DNA from: Paenibacillus sp. DCT19
GTDB lineage: Bacteria > Bacillota > Bacilli > Paenibacillales > Paenibacillaceae
Direction of reading: 5' to 3'
Assembly (NCBI RefSeq): GCF_003268635.1
Contig: NZ_CP029639.1
Span: 1,685,501-1,749,500, forward strand
Length of the DNA stretch: 64,000 nt
The notes beneath the pieces were generated by a model, which was not told where the DNA came from, did no database searches, and saw only the letters and a list, made by a program, of their open reading frames with translations. Positions within the stretch are counted from its first letter, which is position 1; each line of letters begins with the position of its first letter. Positions 28,892-39,348 of this stretch are shown in pieces. Position numbers and translations under genes: made by a program.

Positions 28892-29785
28892 TTAATCTAA
28901 TATCTGCTGTGCCGGAATGTAGATATCCAATTCTCCGTAGTTCTCCTCCGCCAGATGACCATCCACCCATTCAAAGTAATACGAATCACGCTTCGCATAC
29001 CCTGAACGACCCTGCCAATATTCATCAATAAAGGTCCAGACACTGTCTAGATGATCAATGTTGATTCGGCTGGAATGAAAGTCACAGATGAATTTGAAAA
29101 CTGCATATTGACTGGCAGGTACCTCGATCTGATCCAGACCCGCAGGAGCATGATCAAACGTGTGCACTTCGACAGAAGGCTGATAGATACTATGATTGTT
29201 ATCCATTTCACGGGTGAAACCAATGTAAACGCCGGGATGCACCGCATCGGGTATCGTTGCAAAATGCTCTTCCATAAAGTTGTTGCCTGCTGTCGTAGCC
29301 TCATAATAGGTCTCGTTGTCAATGTACCGTATGCTGCGTTGCTGACCGACAAGCTTCATGGCGGGTTTTCGCACATAAGTTGGACTCAGTACGTAGCCGT
29401 GTGGAAGGGTGGTGATCATAGCTGTCGTTAGGCGAGCTGTAATCCGGAGATCATGAGCCCCTTGTTTGCGATATTGTAATGGCGTGATGCCAAAAGCTTG
29501 CTTGAATCCCCGTATGTATGACTGTTCATATTCAAATGCATAGTGTGCACTGATATCGATAATCTTCCAGTTCCAATCAACGAGTTGCTCCAAGCTGCGA
29601 GCGAGTTTGCGAGCACGGATATATTCCCCGGGAAGTTGACCGCTAAGATGTTTGAACATTCGGTGCAGATGGAATTTGGATATATGAGCAATTGCAGCGA
29701 GATGGTCGAGGGACAGTTTTTCTTGAATATGAGTCTCAATATAGTCAAATAACATATCAAAAGTTTCTAGTAGATCGTGTTGCAT
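28892..29785 (-). CDS. AraC-family regulator with GyrI-like effector domain
   Basis: Two AraC helix-turn-helix units fill residues 1-105 (LSLDHLAAIAHISKFHLHRMFK, DISAHYAFEYEQSYIRGFKQAFGITPLQYRK). A GyrI-like ligand domain fills residues 120-297 (PASQYAVFKFIC, GELDIYIPAQ). Start ATG 29785 follows GGGAG. It is divergent from the ABC exporter across 114 bp and probably regulates it. Confidence 0.9.
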   Translation of the reverse strand: MQHDLLETFDMLFDYIETHIQEKLSLDHLAAIAHISKFHLHRMFKHLSGQLPGEYIRARKLARSLEQLVDWNWKIIDISAHYAFEYEQSYIRGFKQAFGITPLQYRKQGAHDLRITARLTTAMITTLPHGYVLSPTYVRKPAMKLVGQQRSIRYIDNETYYEATTAGNNFMEEHFATIPDAVHPGVYIGFTREMDNNHSIYQPSVEVHTFDHAPAGLDQIEVPASQYAVFKFICDFHSSRINIDHLDSVWTFIDEYWQGRSGYAKRDSYYFEWVDGHLAEENYGELDIYIPAQQILD

Positions 29786-29899
29786 AGGAATCTCCCTCAT
29801 AGGTTCAAGTAGTTATAGCAATAAATGTTCATTTTTTCCTTATCTTCAATGATATCATAGCGAAGAGCTTAATTAACAACAAGATCGGAGAAACGTTCT

Positions 29900-31699
29900 A
29901 TGATTACCCAAAAAAGAACTTATACCACACGAAGTATGATGATTCGTCTGTGGAAATTGACAGGTCGATATCGCATGTTCATCATCCTGTTGCTATTTGC
30001 GGCCTTTGCGGCTTCCTTAATTGAGGTCGGTTATCTGGAATCTATCCGAAGATTGGTCAAGGGAGCGACAGAATCACAGGTTTCCTTGATCTACTCAGGT
30101 CTAATCATAGGTGCAGTCATTGTGGTATCACGCATACTTGTAACCGCATTCATGACATGGATTGAGACATTGTTCCAGCAAAAATCACTCTTATCTGTGC
30201 AGACTCTATTACTCTCATCTCTTGGCAACACCGAGACACGAGATCTGACACCTTATCACACAGGTGATCTTACGGCTAGAATCTGGACGTCTGCTAAAGA
30301 GGCTCAGAAGGGGATCAACCAACATGGTATTGAACTGGCCAAAAATATCATTCAACTCATCCTCGCTTTTGCTTATTTCAGTTGGGTGAACCTGCCGTTG
30401 TCATTGGCTGTTATTGCCTTTACGCTAATCTATCCACTTGTAACGGTGGGGTTAGGCAGACGTTTACAACGTCAACATGACCAATTGAATGCTAGTGCGG
30501 CAGCAAGGGATGAAATGTTGACTGAGATTATACAAGCTCCTGTTGAGATTCGCAGCTACGGACTTGCGGGATCTGTGCAGCATCATTATAAGGAACGAAT
30601 GAATCGAGTGTTCAGACAGACGATGTCAGTATCTGTGTTGCAACGCCTCTCGGAGGCGGCTGGACGGATCTCCACGTATGGGGGAATGATCCTGATCCTT
30701 TATCTGGGTGGCATACAGGTATTGAATGGACATATGGATGTGGGAGGGCTGGCGGCTTTTCTGGTAGCAAGCAGTCAGTTAACACGCCCGATCGAATCAC
30801 TCTCAGGGTTATGGAATGACTTTATCAGCTCAGCCTCTCATGCGTCACGAATCTTTGAAGTGTTAGATTTGGAGAAAAAGAAAGCTGGATCAGATGAGCC
30901 AATGGCATCCACTCCTGAAACCAATACATATGTACACTTTGAATCAGGTTCAGATCAATTGGCTAAGCAAGATAAATCACATGCGATAGATATACAGCAT
31001 GTCTCCTTCAGATATGGGGAGCAGGAAGAAGTGTTATCGAATATTTCGTTTACAGCTATGAAAGGCAAACTCACTGTCATTACAGGGTCAAGTGGGTGTG
31101 GCAAAACGACGTTATTGAAATTGTTAGCCGGGTTGTATGCTCCTAATGAAGGTGCAATACAAGTTACTGGTTCTACACAGACAGAGCAGATGCATCAGGT
31201 GTATGTTCCGCAACAAGCCTTTATTTTCACAGGCTCGGTGGAAGAAAATATCGTTTTTGGACTAGAAGGAATATCGGTTGATCAAGTAGAGGCTGCGGCG
31301 CAAATGACTCATGCACATGATGCTATTATGCGTCAGTCACTCGGTTATAAGACTGAGCTTCAGCCACAAGGTGGATCGATGTCTGGCGGGGAGCTCCAAC
31401 GAATTAGTTTAGCGAGAGCTGTGCTTAGAAACCCGTATATTTTATTGCTGGATGAACCAACATCTTCTCAAGATCCTTGGCATGAGCAGCAATTGAATCG
31501 TCTAATGACCCGAATGACAACAGAGCAAGACATGACGATTATTGCGGTCACCCACCGATTGTCATTGATTGAAAGGGCAGATCAGGTCATCTATATCCAG
31601 AAGGGGCGCATCCAAGATGTGGGCACACATCATGACCTCCTGAATCGTCCGAATGGATATCGAAGCTATATTACGGAGCAGAGTGCAGCAGGCAATTGA
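29900..31699 (+). CDS. ABC exporter subunit (TMD-NBD)
   Basis: A 599-residue half-transporter with six membrane helices (residues about 20-320) and an ATPase domain. The ATPase has Walker A GSSGCGKTT, Q loop YVPQQAFIF, signature MSGGELQRISLARA, Walker B ILLLDEPTSSQDP and H loop AVTHRLS. It is followed 38 bp later by a second half-transporter, so a heterodimer is likely. The divergent AraC/GyrI regulator suggests drug-responsive export. Confidence 0.9.
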   Translation: MITQKRTYTTRSMMIRLWKLTGRYRMFIILLLFAAFAASLIEVGYLESIRRLVKGATESQVSLIYSGLIIGAVIVVSRILVTAFMTWIETLFQQKSLLSVQTLLLSSLGNTETRDLTPYHTGDLTARIWTSAKEAQKGINQHGIELAKNIIQLILAFAYFSWVNLPLSLAVIAFTLIYPLVTVGLGRRLQRQHDQLNASAAARDEMLTEIIQAPVEIRSYGLAGSVQHHYKERMNRVFRQTMSVSVLQRLSEAAGRISTYGGMILILYLGGIQVLNGHMDVGGLAAFLVASSQLTRPIESLSGLWNDFISSASHASRIFEVLDLEKKKAGSDEPMASTPETNTYVHFESGSDQLAKQDKSHAIDIQHVSFRYGEQEEVLSNISFTAMKGKLTVITGSSGCGKTTLLKLLAGLYAPNEGAIQVTGSTQTEQMHQVYVPQQAFIFTGSVEENIVFGLEGISVDQVEAAAQMTHAHDAIMRQSLGYKTELQPQGGSMSGGELQRISLARAVLRNPYILLLDEPTSSQDPWHEQQLNRLMTRMTTEQDMTIIAVTHRLSLIERADQVIYIQKGRIQDVGTHHDLLNRPNGYRSYITEQSAAGN

Positions 31700-31737
31700 A
31701 TCACATTTGGGTGTGGAAGTGAGATTGGAGGAACACC

Positions 31738-33968
31738 ATGAGTAGCGAGAATAACAAACCTATCAAGAACGAAGATCCGGTAGATCCGGTATATGACGAT
31801 GGCACCAAGGGGACGGAGATCAATCGTGAGATGATTACAGCGGATGAAATGAAAGTAAATGATACGAACGAAGAGGATACACGCAAAAATGATACACACG
31901 AAAAGGATACGATAAATGAAGGTGATGTGAAGAACGATATATATATCCCACATGAGCGAGAGGATAAGCAAGCTGAAGAGCAAGGTGTGAAGCAAGAGCG
32001 AGATCAGGAAAAAGAGAAAGATGAAGTGAAAGACCAAGTTCAAGATAAAGGTCAAGAAGAAAATGAAGAGCAGGATGAGAAGAAATTGGCTTCGCTTACT
32101 CAGGTTTGGCCTGTTATTTACCGCTGGATGAAGCCTTACGGATTAGCTGTGGCAATTTTACTTATATTTATCGCAGCAGATGCTGTCTTTGATTGGGGAC
32201 TTGCCTTTGTGCAGGGATTCTTCATAGATACGATCCAAGATGGTGGACAGCAGCGTCTGAACAATACAGCGATAATTTTCGTTGCCATTCTGGCTGGATT
32301 TATCGTATTGCTGGCGATGCATCGTTATGTGCTGGTATGGCTCAAGGAGTCGATGCACCGAGACATGTCTATGTCTCTGCTGAAGCTGTTGAATCGCATG
32401 CCCTATGCATGGGTTCGCAGGCAGAAGTCTGGGGATGTGATGCTTCGTATTAAGGAGGACACCAAGCATGGGGCAGAAGTGGTGGAGGCCATTGCGGAGG
32501 GTGTTACTGTTGTGTTCATTATTGCACTATCGTTAGGATACTTGTACCGTGCAGATGCATGGGTTGCAGTTATCGCTCTCATTAGTGCAGCTGCAATCTG
32601 GTTTACGGCGAGGTTGTACGATGGGCGGATTATACGTTTGTCCGATGAGGTTGAATCACGAGAAGGTGAGTCCCAGCAACAGATTCAACAATATGTGGAG
32701 GGCATACCGGTGATTCAGGCGTATCATGCTGCGCCATGGTTTCTGACTCGTTTTCGAACCCAACAGCAATCGCTGAACAAGGTTCAGGCGAAGCTGCAGA
32801 TGACGTTGAGCATGTCGGATAATGTGGCGATGGCAGTGTTTGGTTTGGCTCAGTTGGCGGCATTGTTCCTTATCGCGTTATCAGCAGCGAGGGGACATTG
32901 TCTCCCGGTATGGTAGTGGCAAGTAGTTTACTGTTCGAACTCGTTGTGTGGCCTGTACTTGGTCTATCCAGCCAGTGGAGTCAGATGCAGTCCAGTGTGG
33001 GTGCATTTGGGCGTATCTCAGCATGGCTGGAACGAGCGGGCAAAATGGCGAAGATGGATAGATTCGAGGGCATGCAAGAAACCAATGTACATGGACGGGA
33101 GATTTCCCATAACAGAAAATCTAATGAAGAACTAGATAGAGCTACGGAGGAAGTGCCGAATCAAGCATTAGATAGAACACTGGAGAAAACCTCAAATAAA
33201 ACGTTAGAGCAAACAGCACATCAAACAAAAAATCAAGAAAACGAACGTGCTATGCTTCGGCTCAGGCAGGTTATGGTATCGGATGAAGAAAGTGGACGGA
33301 TCATTCTGGATCAGATTACGCTCAACCTGGTTCCTGGTGAACTGGTTGCTGTTGTTGGTGCCAGTGGTGCAGGCAAATCTACATTATGTCAGGTATGTGC
33401 TGGGTTACTTGAGCCTACAAATGGGAACGTAATGTTGCATGATAAGGAAGTTACGCAATATTTGGCTATGGATAGCCAATCCACTCTGACGTATATGCCG
33501 CAGACACCGACTTTTTTTACAGGAACAATGGCAGAGAATATTCGGCTGGGAAGAGACGTTGCATTTGATAAGGTAAAGCTTGCAGCAGAGCAAGCAGGTT
33601 TACATGAATTTATTGAGGCGCAGGAAGGACAGTATGAAGCACCCCTGCAAGAAAAAGGTGCCAATCTATCTGGAGGTCAGCAGCAACGACTATCTCTAGC
33701 CAGACTGTTCTTAAGAACATCTGATGTGTATATTCTAGACGAGCCAACATCATCACTTGATGTGCAGACAGAGCATCATGTAATGAAGCATCTGTTAACC
33801 TTTATGAAAGACCAAATAGGATTACTTGTTACCCATCGAATGGAGGTTGCCCAGCAGTGTCCCCGTATTCTCGTGATGGATCAAGGGCGAATTGTTGAAG
33901 ATGGAACGCATGAGCAGCTGATGTTAAGCAAAGGGTTGTATTATCACATGAATGGTAAGAATTCGTAA
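31738..33968 (+). pseudogene. ABC exporter subunit with acidic N-terminal extension, one frameshift
   Basis: Residues 1-118 are a highly charged D/E/K/N/Q stretch, then a six-helix membrane domain. The frame breaks at GGGG 32891-32894, where ALSAARG is followed by HCLPVW and stop. It resumes at 32898 as LSPGMVVASSLLFELVVWP, a charged linker, and an ATPase (GASGAGKST, LSGGQQQRLSLARLF, VYILDEPTSSLD). One added G gives AARGTLSPGMVV and a full half-transporter of about 743 residues. Confidence 0.85.
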
Positions 33969-33985
33969 CTGATGATGAATTAGAG

Positions 33986-34027
33986 AACAATCGTTTTGTC
34001 TAATGAGGACAGGACGGTTGTTTTGTT
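33986..34027 (+). terminator. Terminator after the ABC operon
   Basis: AACAATCGTTTTGTC pairs imperfectly with GACAGGACGGTTGTT, followed by TTGTTTG. It ends the transporter transcript. Confidence 0.6.
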
Positions 34028-34189
34028 TGTTGCAAAAGATTAACTGGGCATGGACGTTCACTGCGCCTGAACTGAATTGCTGCTTGGAATGGAGCTTGAG
34101 CCGTAGTTGTGCCTAACATAAATCAGCATTAAAAGACGGTTCCTATTCCTAATTAACAGTCTTTATATACCAAAGTACGTTTGACATGA

Positions 34190-34345
34190 AAACGCGGTTG
34201 CTCATTCGGGTCTGTCCCGTTAAACTAAAGGGAGCGGCGTTTTGCTTGACGGACAAGTCATGAGAACGCCATTTTGTTGTCAAGGATACGGCAATGGTGC
34301 CGTGTTCGGATGTCAGAATCGGATCGGACCAAGCTGGTGGAGGAA
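34190..34345 (+). promoter_or_regulatory. Structured region upstream of recQ
   Basis: AAAACGC can pair with GGCGTTTT about 45 bases later, while the same GGCGTT can instead pair with GAACGCC further on. A compact ACGGCA/TGCCGT hairpin follows. These mutually exclusive stems could be a cis-regulatory leader. No convincing gene occupies 33969-34372. Confidence 0.35.
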
Positions 34346-34372
34346 CACCGGTGACAAGTAAGGAGTCTTTAC

Positions 34373-36253
34373 ATGAGTGTGCAAGCACCTACTTTAGAAG
34401 AAGCGCAGGGTCTCCTGCAAAAATATTATGGTTACCCCGACTTCCGCGAGGGTCAGAAAAAAATCGTATCCAGCCTGCTCGAATATGAGGATACGCTGGG
34501 CATTATGCCAACCGGGGGCGGTAAGTCGATCTGTTACCAGATTCCCGCTCTGTTATATCCGGGGCTAACGCTTGTCGTTTCCCCGCTCATCTCACTGATG
34601 AAAGATCAGGTCGATGCGCTGACGACCGCGGGCATTGCCGCCGCTTATATCAATAGTACGTTAAGCGGCAAAGAAGTGAATGATCGCATCCGCGCAGCGC
34701 AGCGCGGTGATCTGAAGTTGCTCTACGTCGCGCCGGAGCGACTGGAGCTGGATTGGTTCCGCGATGAGATGGCGCAGTTGCCCATCTCGTGCGTGGCTGT
34801 GGATGAGGCGCACTGTGTGTCACAGTGGGGCCATGATTTTCGGACAAGCTACCTGGCGGTAGCGCCGTTTGTGGATAGTTTGCCGGAGCGGCCGGTGGTT
34901 GCGGCCTTTACGGCGACGGCAACGCCCGAGGTCATGGGCGATATTCTGCGGCTGCTGCGTTTGCAGGATCCGCAGACTTACGTGACCGGACTTGGGCGGG
35001 ATAATCTGGCGTTTAGCGTGCTGCGCGGTGAGAGCAAGAAGGATTTTGTGTTGAACTACGCGCGCGAGCATGAGAGTGAGCCAGGTATTATATATGCCGC
35101 GACCCGTAAGGACGTGGACGATCTGCATCAACGTTTATTGCATGCAGGCTTGCCCGCAGGACGTTATCATGCAGGTATGACAGACGATGAACGTGCTCAG
35201 AGTCAGGAGCAGTTTTTGTACGATGATATCCGCGTGATGGTGGCAACGAATGCCTTCGGGATGGGGATCGATAAGTCCAACGTGCGTTACGTGCTGCATT
35301 ACAGCATGCCGAAGAATATGGAGGCATATGTGCAGGAAGCCGGACGCGCAGGACGGGATGGAGAGCCGAGTCAGTGCATATTGTTATTCGGGGCACAGGA
35401 TATTATCACCCAGAAGTTCCTGATTGAACAGAATCCGATGGAGGGCGACCGGAAACAGAATGATTACCGGAAGCTGCAACAGATGGTGGATTACTGTTAT
35501 ACAACACGTTGTCTGCGCAGTGCACAGTTGGACTACTTTGGTGAGGTGCATGAGGACAAGCCTTGCGGCATCTGCAGTTCCTGTACGGATGATCGCGAGC
35601 TGGTAGATATGACGATTGATGCGCAGAAAATATTCAGCTGCATTCATCGTATGCGTGAACGCTATGGTGTATCTCTGGTTGCTTCGGTGCTCAAGGGCTC
35701 CCGTGCCAAAAAGGTTCTGGATTACGGCTTCGATTCCTTGCCGACATATGGTGTAATGGGCAATCGCACAGAGCGTGAAATTGCAGAGATCATCAACGTT
35801 ATGGTATCCGAAGGTTATCTGATGCTGTCCGAGGGACAGTATCCGGTAGTGCGTTTGCAGCCTTTGGCGGTGGAAGTGCTCAAAGGTCAGCGTGAAGTTA
35901 TGCAGCGGGTGGTGCGCAAGACGGCTGCAACAGCCTCGGGTACCAACTATGGTGGACGTCGTGGTCGTGATGCAATGCCATCTGCGGTTAACGAAACGGT
36001 ATTTGAGCAACTGCGCTTAATCCGGCGTGATCTGGCGGCGAAGGAACATGTGCCGTCCTACATCATCTTCAATGATGCAACGCTTCGCGAGATGAGTGTG
36101 GTATGTCCCAAGACGGAACGTGACATGCTGACTATTAAAGGGGTCGGTGAGGTTAAGTATCGTAAGTATGGATTACCGTTCCTAGAATTCTTCCAGAAAC
36201 AATCGGGCGAAGAGGTTGATACGGATGATGATGCCTTTTACGAGTATGAGTAA
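34373..36253 (+). CDS. recQ: ATP-dependent DNA helicase RecQ
   Basis: 626 residues. Helicase motifs: [14 protein letters not shown] (I), [17 protein letters not shown] (II plus aromatic loop), [11 protein letters not shown] (III) and [10 protein letters not shown] (VI). The RQC zinc cysteines are in [13 protein letters not shown] and CGICSSC, and an HRDC domain near residues 535-610 contains [16 protein letters not shown]. It unwinds recombination and repair intermediates. The RAD region codon use is GC-richer than the flanks. An AAGGAG site precedes the ATG. Confidence 0.95.
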   Translation: MSVQAPTLEEAQGLLQKYYGYPDFREGQKKIVSSLLEYEDTLGIMPTGGGKSICYQIPALLYPGLTLVVSPLISLMKDQVDALTTAGIAAAYINSTLSGKEVNDRIRAAQRGDLKLLYVAPERLELDWFRDEMAQLPISCVAVDEAHCVSQWGHDFRTSYLAVAPFVDSLPERPVVAAFTATATPEVMGDILRLLRLQDPQTYVTGLGRDNLAFSVLRGESKKDFVLNYAREHESEPGIIYAATRKDVDDLHQRLLHAGLPAGRYHAGMTDDERAQSQEQFLYDDIRVMVATNAFGMGIDKSNVRYVLHYSMPKNMEAYVQEAGRAGRDGEPSQCILLFGAQDIITQKFLIEQNPMEGDRKQNDYRKLQQMVDYCYTTRCLRSAQLDYFGEVHEDKPCGICSSCTDDRELVDMTIDAQKIFSCIHRMRERYGVSLVASVLKGSRAKKVLDYGFDSLPTYGVMGNRTEREIAEIINVMVSEGYLMLSEGQYPVVRLQPLAVEVLKGQREVMQRVVRKTAATASGTNYGGRRGRDAMPSAVNETVFEQLRLIRRDLAAKEHVPSYIIFNDATLREMSVVCPKTERDMLTIKGVGEVKYRKYGLPFLEFFQKQSGEEVDTDDDAFYEYE

Positions 36254-36360
36254 GGTGCTGGGTTGGTAATGAACACTGCTTGAGTTGCTGGAGCGATAAA
36301 TGAATACTCTTTGTATTGCTCCGGTGGATAAATGAGTAATCAAGAGAATGCAACAGTTCT

Positions 36361-36420
36361 AAGTAAGAGTAAGAGTAAGAGTATGGGTATGGGTATGAGT
36401 ATGAGTATGATCTATGAGTA
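36361..36420. repeat. Degenerate hexanucleotide repeat
   Basis: About ten units of (A/G)AGTA(A/T)G-type hexamers: first AGTAAG units, then GTATGG and GAGTAT units. It sits in the 794-bp gene-free stretch 36254-37047. Confidence 0.7.
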
Positions 36421-36790
36421 CCTGATGAAGTAATCGAGCGTATGAGTGTATGATATTGGTATTTTAGTATTTGAGTTTGGTAATCAGGTTGGGTATTTGG
36501 ATTTTGTATTTAAGTTGGTTATTTTTTGATTCTAGTCTCTCGGTGATGGACAAATGGTGGAAAATTGTCTTTCATAAGGTGGACATTGTCGATCGAGAGC
36601 ATGAACCCAAGGGTGTACAATATGTAGGTTGACTCATTGTTGTGTGGTCTATATGTTGTAGTTGGATGACGGCTGAGAGAAGGGTGTCTTTTTAAAAAGT
36701 GTGTCCACTCTTTGAAAGACAAAATCCAGATATGTCCATGAGGTGTGGAATATTTGCCTATGGAAGCTGGGGTATATGTACAATTAGTCG

Positions 36791-36890
36791 TGCAAGTGCA
36801 AGTGCAAGTGCAAGTGCAAGTGCAAGTGCAAGTGCAAGTGCAAGTGCAAGTGCAAGTGCAAGTGCAAGTGCAAGTGCAAGTGCAAGTGCA
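36791..36890. repeat. (TGCAAG)n microsatellite
   Basis: Sixteen perfect tandem copies of the hexamer TGCAAG plus TGCA, 100 bp without a mismatch. It lies about 160 bp upstream of the radical SAM gene. One frame reads (Ser-Ala)n but has no ribosome site or flanking protein-like sequence. Apart from this and the repeat at 36361 I see nothing in 36254-37047. Confidence 0.95.
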
Positions 36891-37047
36891 ACGCAGGTGT
36901 TGATAGCGGGATAAGCTTATTATAGGAGCTTACATGGCTCGGAGCTTGAGCTAGAGTGTGCCTGAACAGCATCCGGGATCGGCTGGCTGTGGAGCTTTAC
37001 TTTTCCCAAAAAATATGGTCTGGGTGTCCAGGCAAAGGTTGTGAACC

Positions 37048-39093
37048 ATGAAGGTTATTCTTTCTACATTAAATGCAAAGTATATCCATACCTCGCTGGC
37101 TTTGCGGTGTCTGAAGTCTTACAGTGAGAAGGATTTTGATATTGATATCGCCGAGTATACGATTAAAGACCCAGTCATGAATATTGTGTCTGATCTGTAC
37201 CAGCGTGGTGCGGACGTGATTGGGTTCTCGTGTTATATCTGGAACATTGAAGAGACGATTAAGGTTATTGATAATCTGAAAAAGGTTATGCCTGAGGTGA
37301 AAATTTTGCTGGGCGGGCCGGAAGTATCCTATGACACGGAATATTGGATGAACCGGATTCCCAATGTGGATTTCATTGTCATGGGTGAAGGCGAAGAGAC
37401 GCTGCATCAGCTGTTGACGGAGCTTACGAGCAGCAAGAAGTTCCACTTTGTATACGGACTGGCTTATCGCAAAGGGGAAGAGGTCATTCTCATGCCAGGA
37501 CGCCCGAAGGCGGATCTGAACGATCTGCCGTCACCGCATCGATTTGAAGAGGATATCCCGGATCTCGGGAAGCGGGTTGTTTATTTTGAAACGAGTCGTG
37601 GTTGCCCATTCAGCTGTCAGTTCTGTCTGTCCAGTATTGAGGTCGGCGTGCGGTATTACGATATCGAACGGACGAAGTCGGACATTCTGTACCTGATTGA
37701 GAAGGGTGCGAAGCTGATCAAGTTTGTAGACCGGACGTTCAACATTAAGCGGGATTACGCGCTGGAGATGTTCAAATTCCTGATTGAGAATCATCAGGGG
37801 ACGGTGTTTCAGTTTGAAATTACCGCTGACATCATGCGCCCTGAGGTACTCGATTATCTTGCAGAGAATGCGCCGCCGGGTACGTTCCGATTCGAAATTG
37901 GGGTACAGTCCACGAATGATCCAACGAATGAACTGGTGAAACGCCGCCAGAACTTTACCAAGCTGAGTCGTACGGTGAACAAGGTCAAAGCTAGTGGGAA
38001 AATTGATCAGCATCTGGATCTCATCGCAGGACTACCGGAGGAAGATTACAATACGTTCCGTAAGACGTTTAATGATGTATTTGCTCTGGGGCCAGAAGAG
38101 CTTCAGCTCGGATTCCTCAAAATGCTGCGCGGTACGGGTCTGCGTCTCGATGCAGAGAAGTACAACTATACGTACATGGATCACGCGCCGTATGAGATTC
38201 TGGGTAGTGATGTGTTGCCGTTCAGCGACATCGTGCGCTTGAAGCGTCTGGAGGATGTGCTGGAGAAGTACTGGAACGCACACCGGATGGATCATACGCT
38301 GAAGTATCTGATGGAGCAGGAGTTCAACTCGCCGTTTGATTTCTTCCAGGCGTTCGGGGATTACTGGGAAGGGCAAGGCTGGCAGAAGATTGGTCACCAA
38401 TTGGAGGATCTATTCACCCGCCTGCACAGCTTCCTAGAGTCGCGGAATACGCCGCATATGGATATTGTGCTTGGTCTGATGAAGCTGGACTACTTCCTCG
38501 GTCACAAGTACAAGCCACGCAAAATCTGGTGGGATGATGTACTCCAGAAAGACCAGTGGGCGGGTTATATGAAAACGCTGGCTGAGCGTCCAGAAGACGT
38601 TCGTCTGCCGCGTGTTGCCGGTGCCGCAGGCTCGGCATGGCTGGAAAGCAGCGGCACAGGTGCAACTGCCGCTGTGGGAAGCTCGGCTGCTGCCGGGGAA
38701 GACTCTGCCGCAGATGCGGCGGGTATGATCGGCAGTGATGGCGAGGATGTTGCGGCGCTTGCAGCGCAGGGCGCAGGAGTTATGTCCGCCGCGGATGGAG
38801 CGGCGGACAGTGGGGACGGCAACGCTTCGCGTGCGTTGCCGATGACCTCGGCCATGACCGCACAGACGGTCATGGGTGCCCGTGATTTCGCCGACCTTGG
38901 TCTCGGCGAAAAGGAACTGCAGAAGCACGCCGTATTGGACGTGCTTCCGTTCCGGCTTGAGCGGGTGCTTGCTGGCGCTAGCCCGCTTGCCGCGAAAGGC
39001 CGGACGCTGCTGGTCGTTGTGTACCAGCAGCATGAAGGGCAGCAGGCGCAGTATTACACGCTGCCGCTGGGAGAAGAAGCCGCTGCTATGTAG
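37048..39093 (+). CDS. B12-binding radical SAM protein, DUF4080-like C-terminus
   Basis: 681 residues. An N-terminal cobalamin-binding-like domain (GADVIGFSCYIWNIEE, ILLGGPEVSYD, MGEGEETLHQLL) precedes a radical SAM core with the 4Fe-4S motif GCPFSCQFC near residue 190 and later the LIAGLPEEDY strand. The C-terminal part resembles DUF4080. Residues about 535-615 are an Ala/Gly/Ser-rich low-complexity insertion encoded by GC-rich DNA. The substrate is unknown. Confidence 0.88.
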   Translation: MKVILSTLNAKYIHTSLALRCLKSYSEKDFDIDIAEYTIKDPVMNIVSDLYQRGADVIGFSCYIWNIEETIKVIDNLKKVMPEVKILLGGPEVSYDTEYWMNRIPNVDFIVMGEGEETLHQLLTELTSSKKFHFVYGLAYRKGEEVILMPGRPKADLNDLPSPHRFEEDIPDLGKRVVYFETSRGCPFSCQFCLSSIEVGVRYYDIERTKSDILYLIEKGAKLIKFVDRTFNIKRDYALEMFKFLIENHQGTVFQFEITADIMRPEVLDYLAENAPPGTFRFEIGVQSTNDPTNELVKRRQNFTKLSRTVNKVKASGKIDQHLDLIAGLPEEDYNTFRKTFNDVFALGPEELQLGFLKMLRGTGLRLDAEKYNYTYMDHAPYEILGSDVLPFSDIVRLKRLEDVLEKYWNAHRMDHTLKYLMEQEFNSPFDFFQAFGDYWEGQGWQKIGHQLEDLFTRLHSFLESRNTPHMDIVLGLMKLDYFLGHKYKPRKIWWDDVLQKDQWAGYMKTLAERPEDVRLPRVAGAAGSAWLESSGTGATAAVGSSAAAGEDSAADAAGMIGSDGEDVAALAAQGAGVMSAADGAADSGDGNASRALPMTSAMTAQTVMGARDFADLGLGEKELQKHAVLDVLPFRLERVLAGASPLAAKGRTLLVVVYQQHEGQQAQYYTLPLGEEAAAM

Positions 39094-39112
39094 GTTGCAG
39101 CGGCGTGGATGA

Positions 39113-39206
39113 GCACCGCGATCATTGACGCGGTGCATCTCCATGAGGTGCTGCCCATTTGGGCGCAGCACCTCACCCTTACGCGGCTTGCCATTGCACA
39201 AGCCGC
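39113..39206. other. Three consecutive perfect hairpins
   Basis: GCACCGCG/CGCGGTGC (39113-39136), TGAGGTGCTGC/GCAGCACCTCA (39144-39175) and GCGGCTTG/CAAGCCGC (39183-39206) follow each other with gaps of seven bases. None has its own T run. They lie between the radical SAM gene and the recombinase. Confidence 0.7.
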
Positions 39207-39248
39207 GCTCCGTTCTACCTTCAACAGCATATATGTTCCGAAAGCATC

Positions 39249-39300
39249 GGAAGGTCGTCTGACTCCCTAGGGGAGGAAGAAGGGCCTTCCTTTTTGTTTT
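39249..39300 (+). terminator. Terminator before the recombinase gene
   Basis: GGAAGG pairs with CCTTCC, with inner CTCCC/GGGAG pairing, and is followed by TTTTTG. It insulates the recombinase from upstream transcription. Confidence 0.65.
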
Positions 39301-39348
39301 TCAGAATGATAGCAAAAGCAGAATCCACCCAATCTAAGGAGGTTTCCT

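Noticed and set aside
34149..34388. Minus-strand 79-codon frame upstream of recQ
   Set aside because: No ribosome site and it overlaps the recQ start; composition is not protein-like.
36699..36914. Serine-alanine repeat protein
   Set aside because: The frame exists only because of the TGCAAG microsatellite; no ribosome site and no protein-like flanks.
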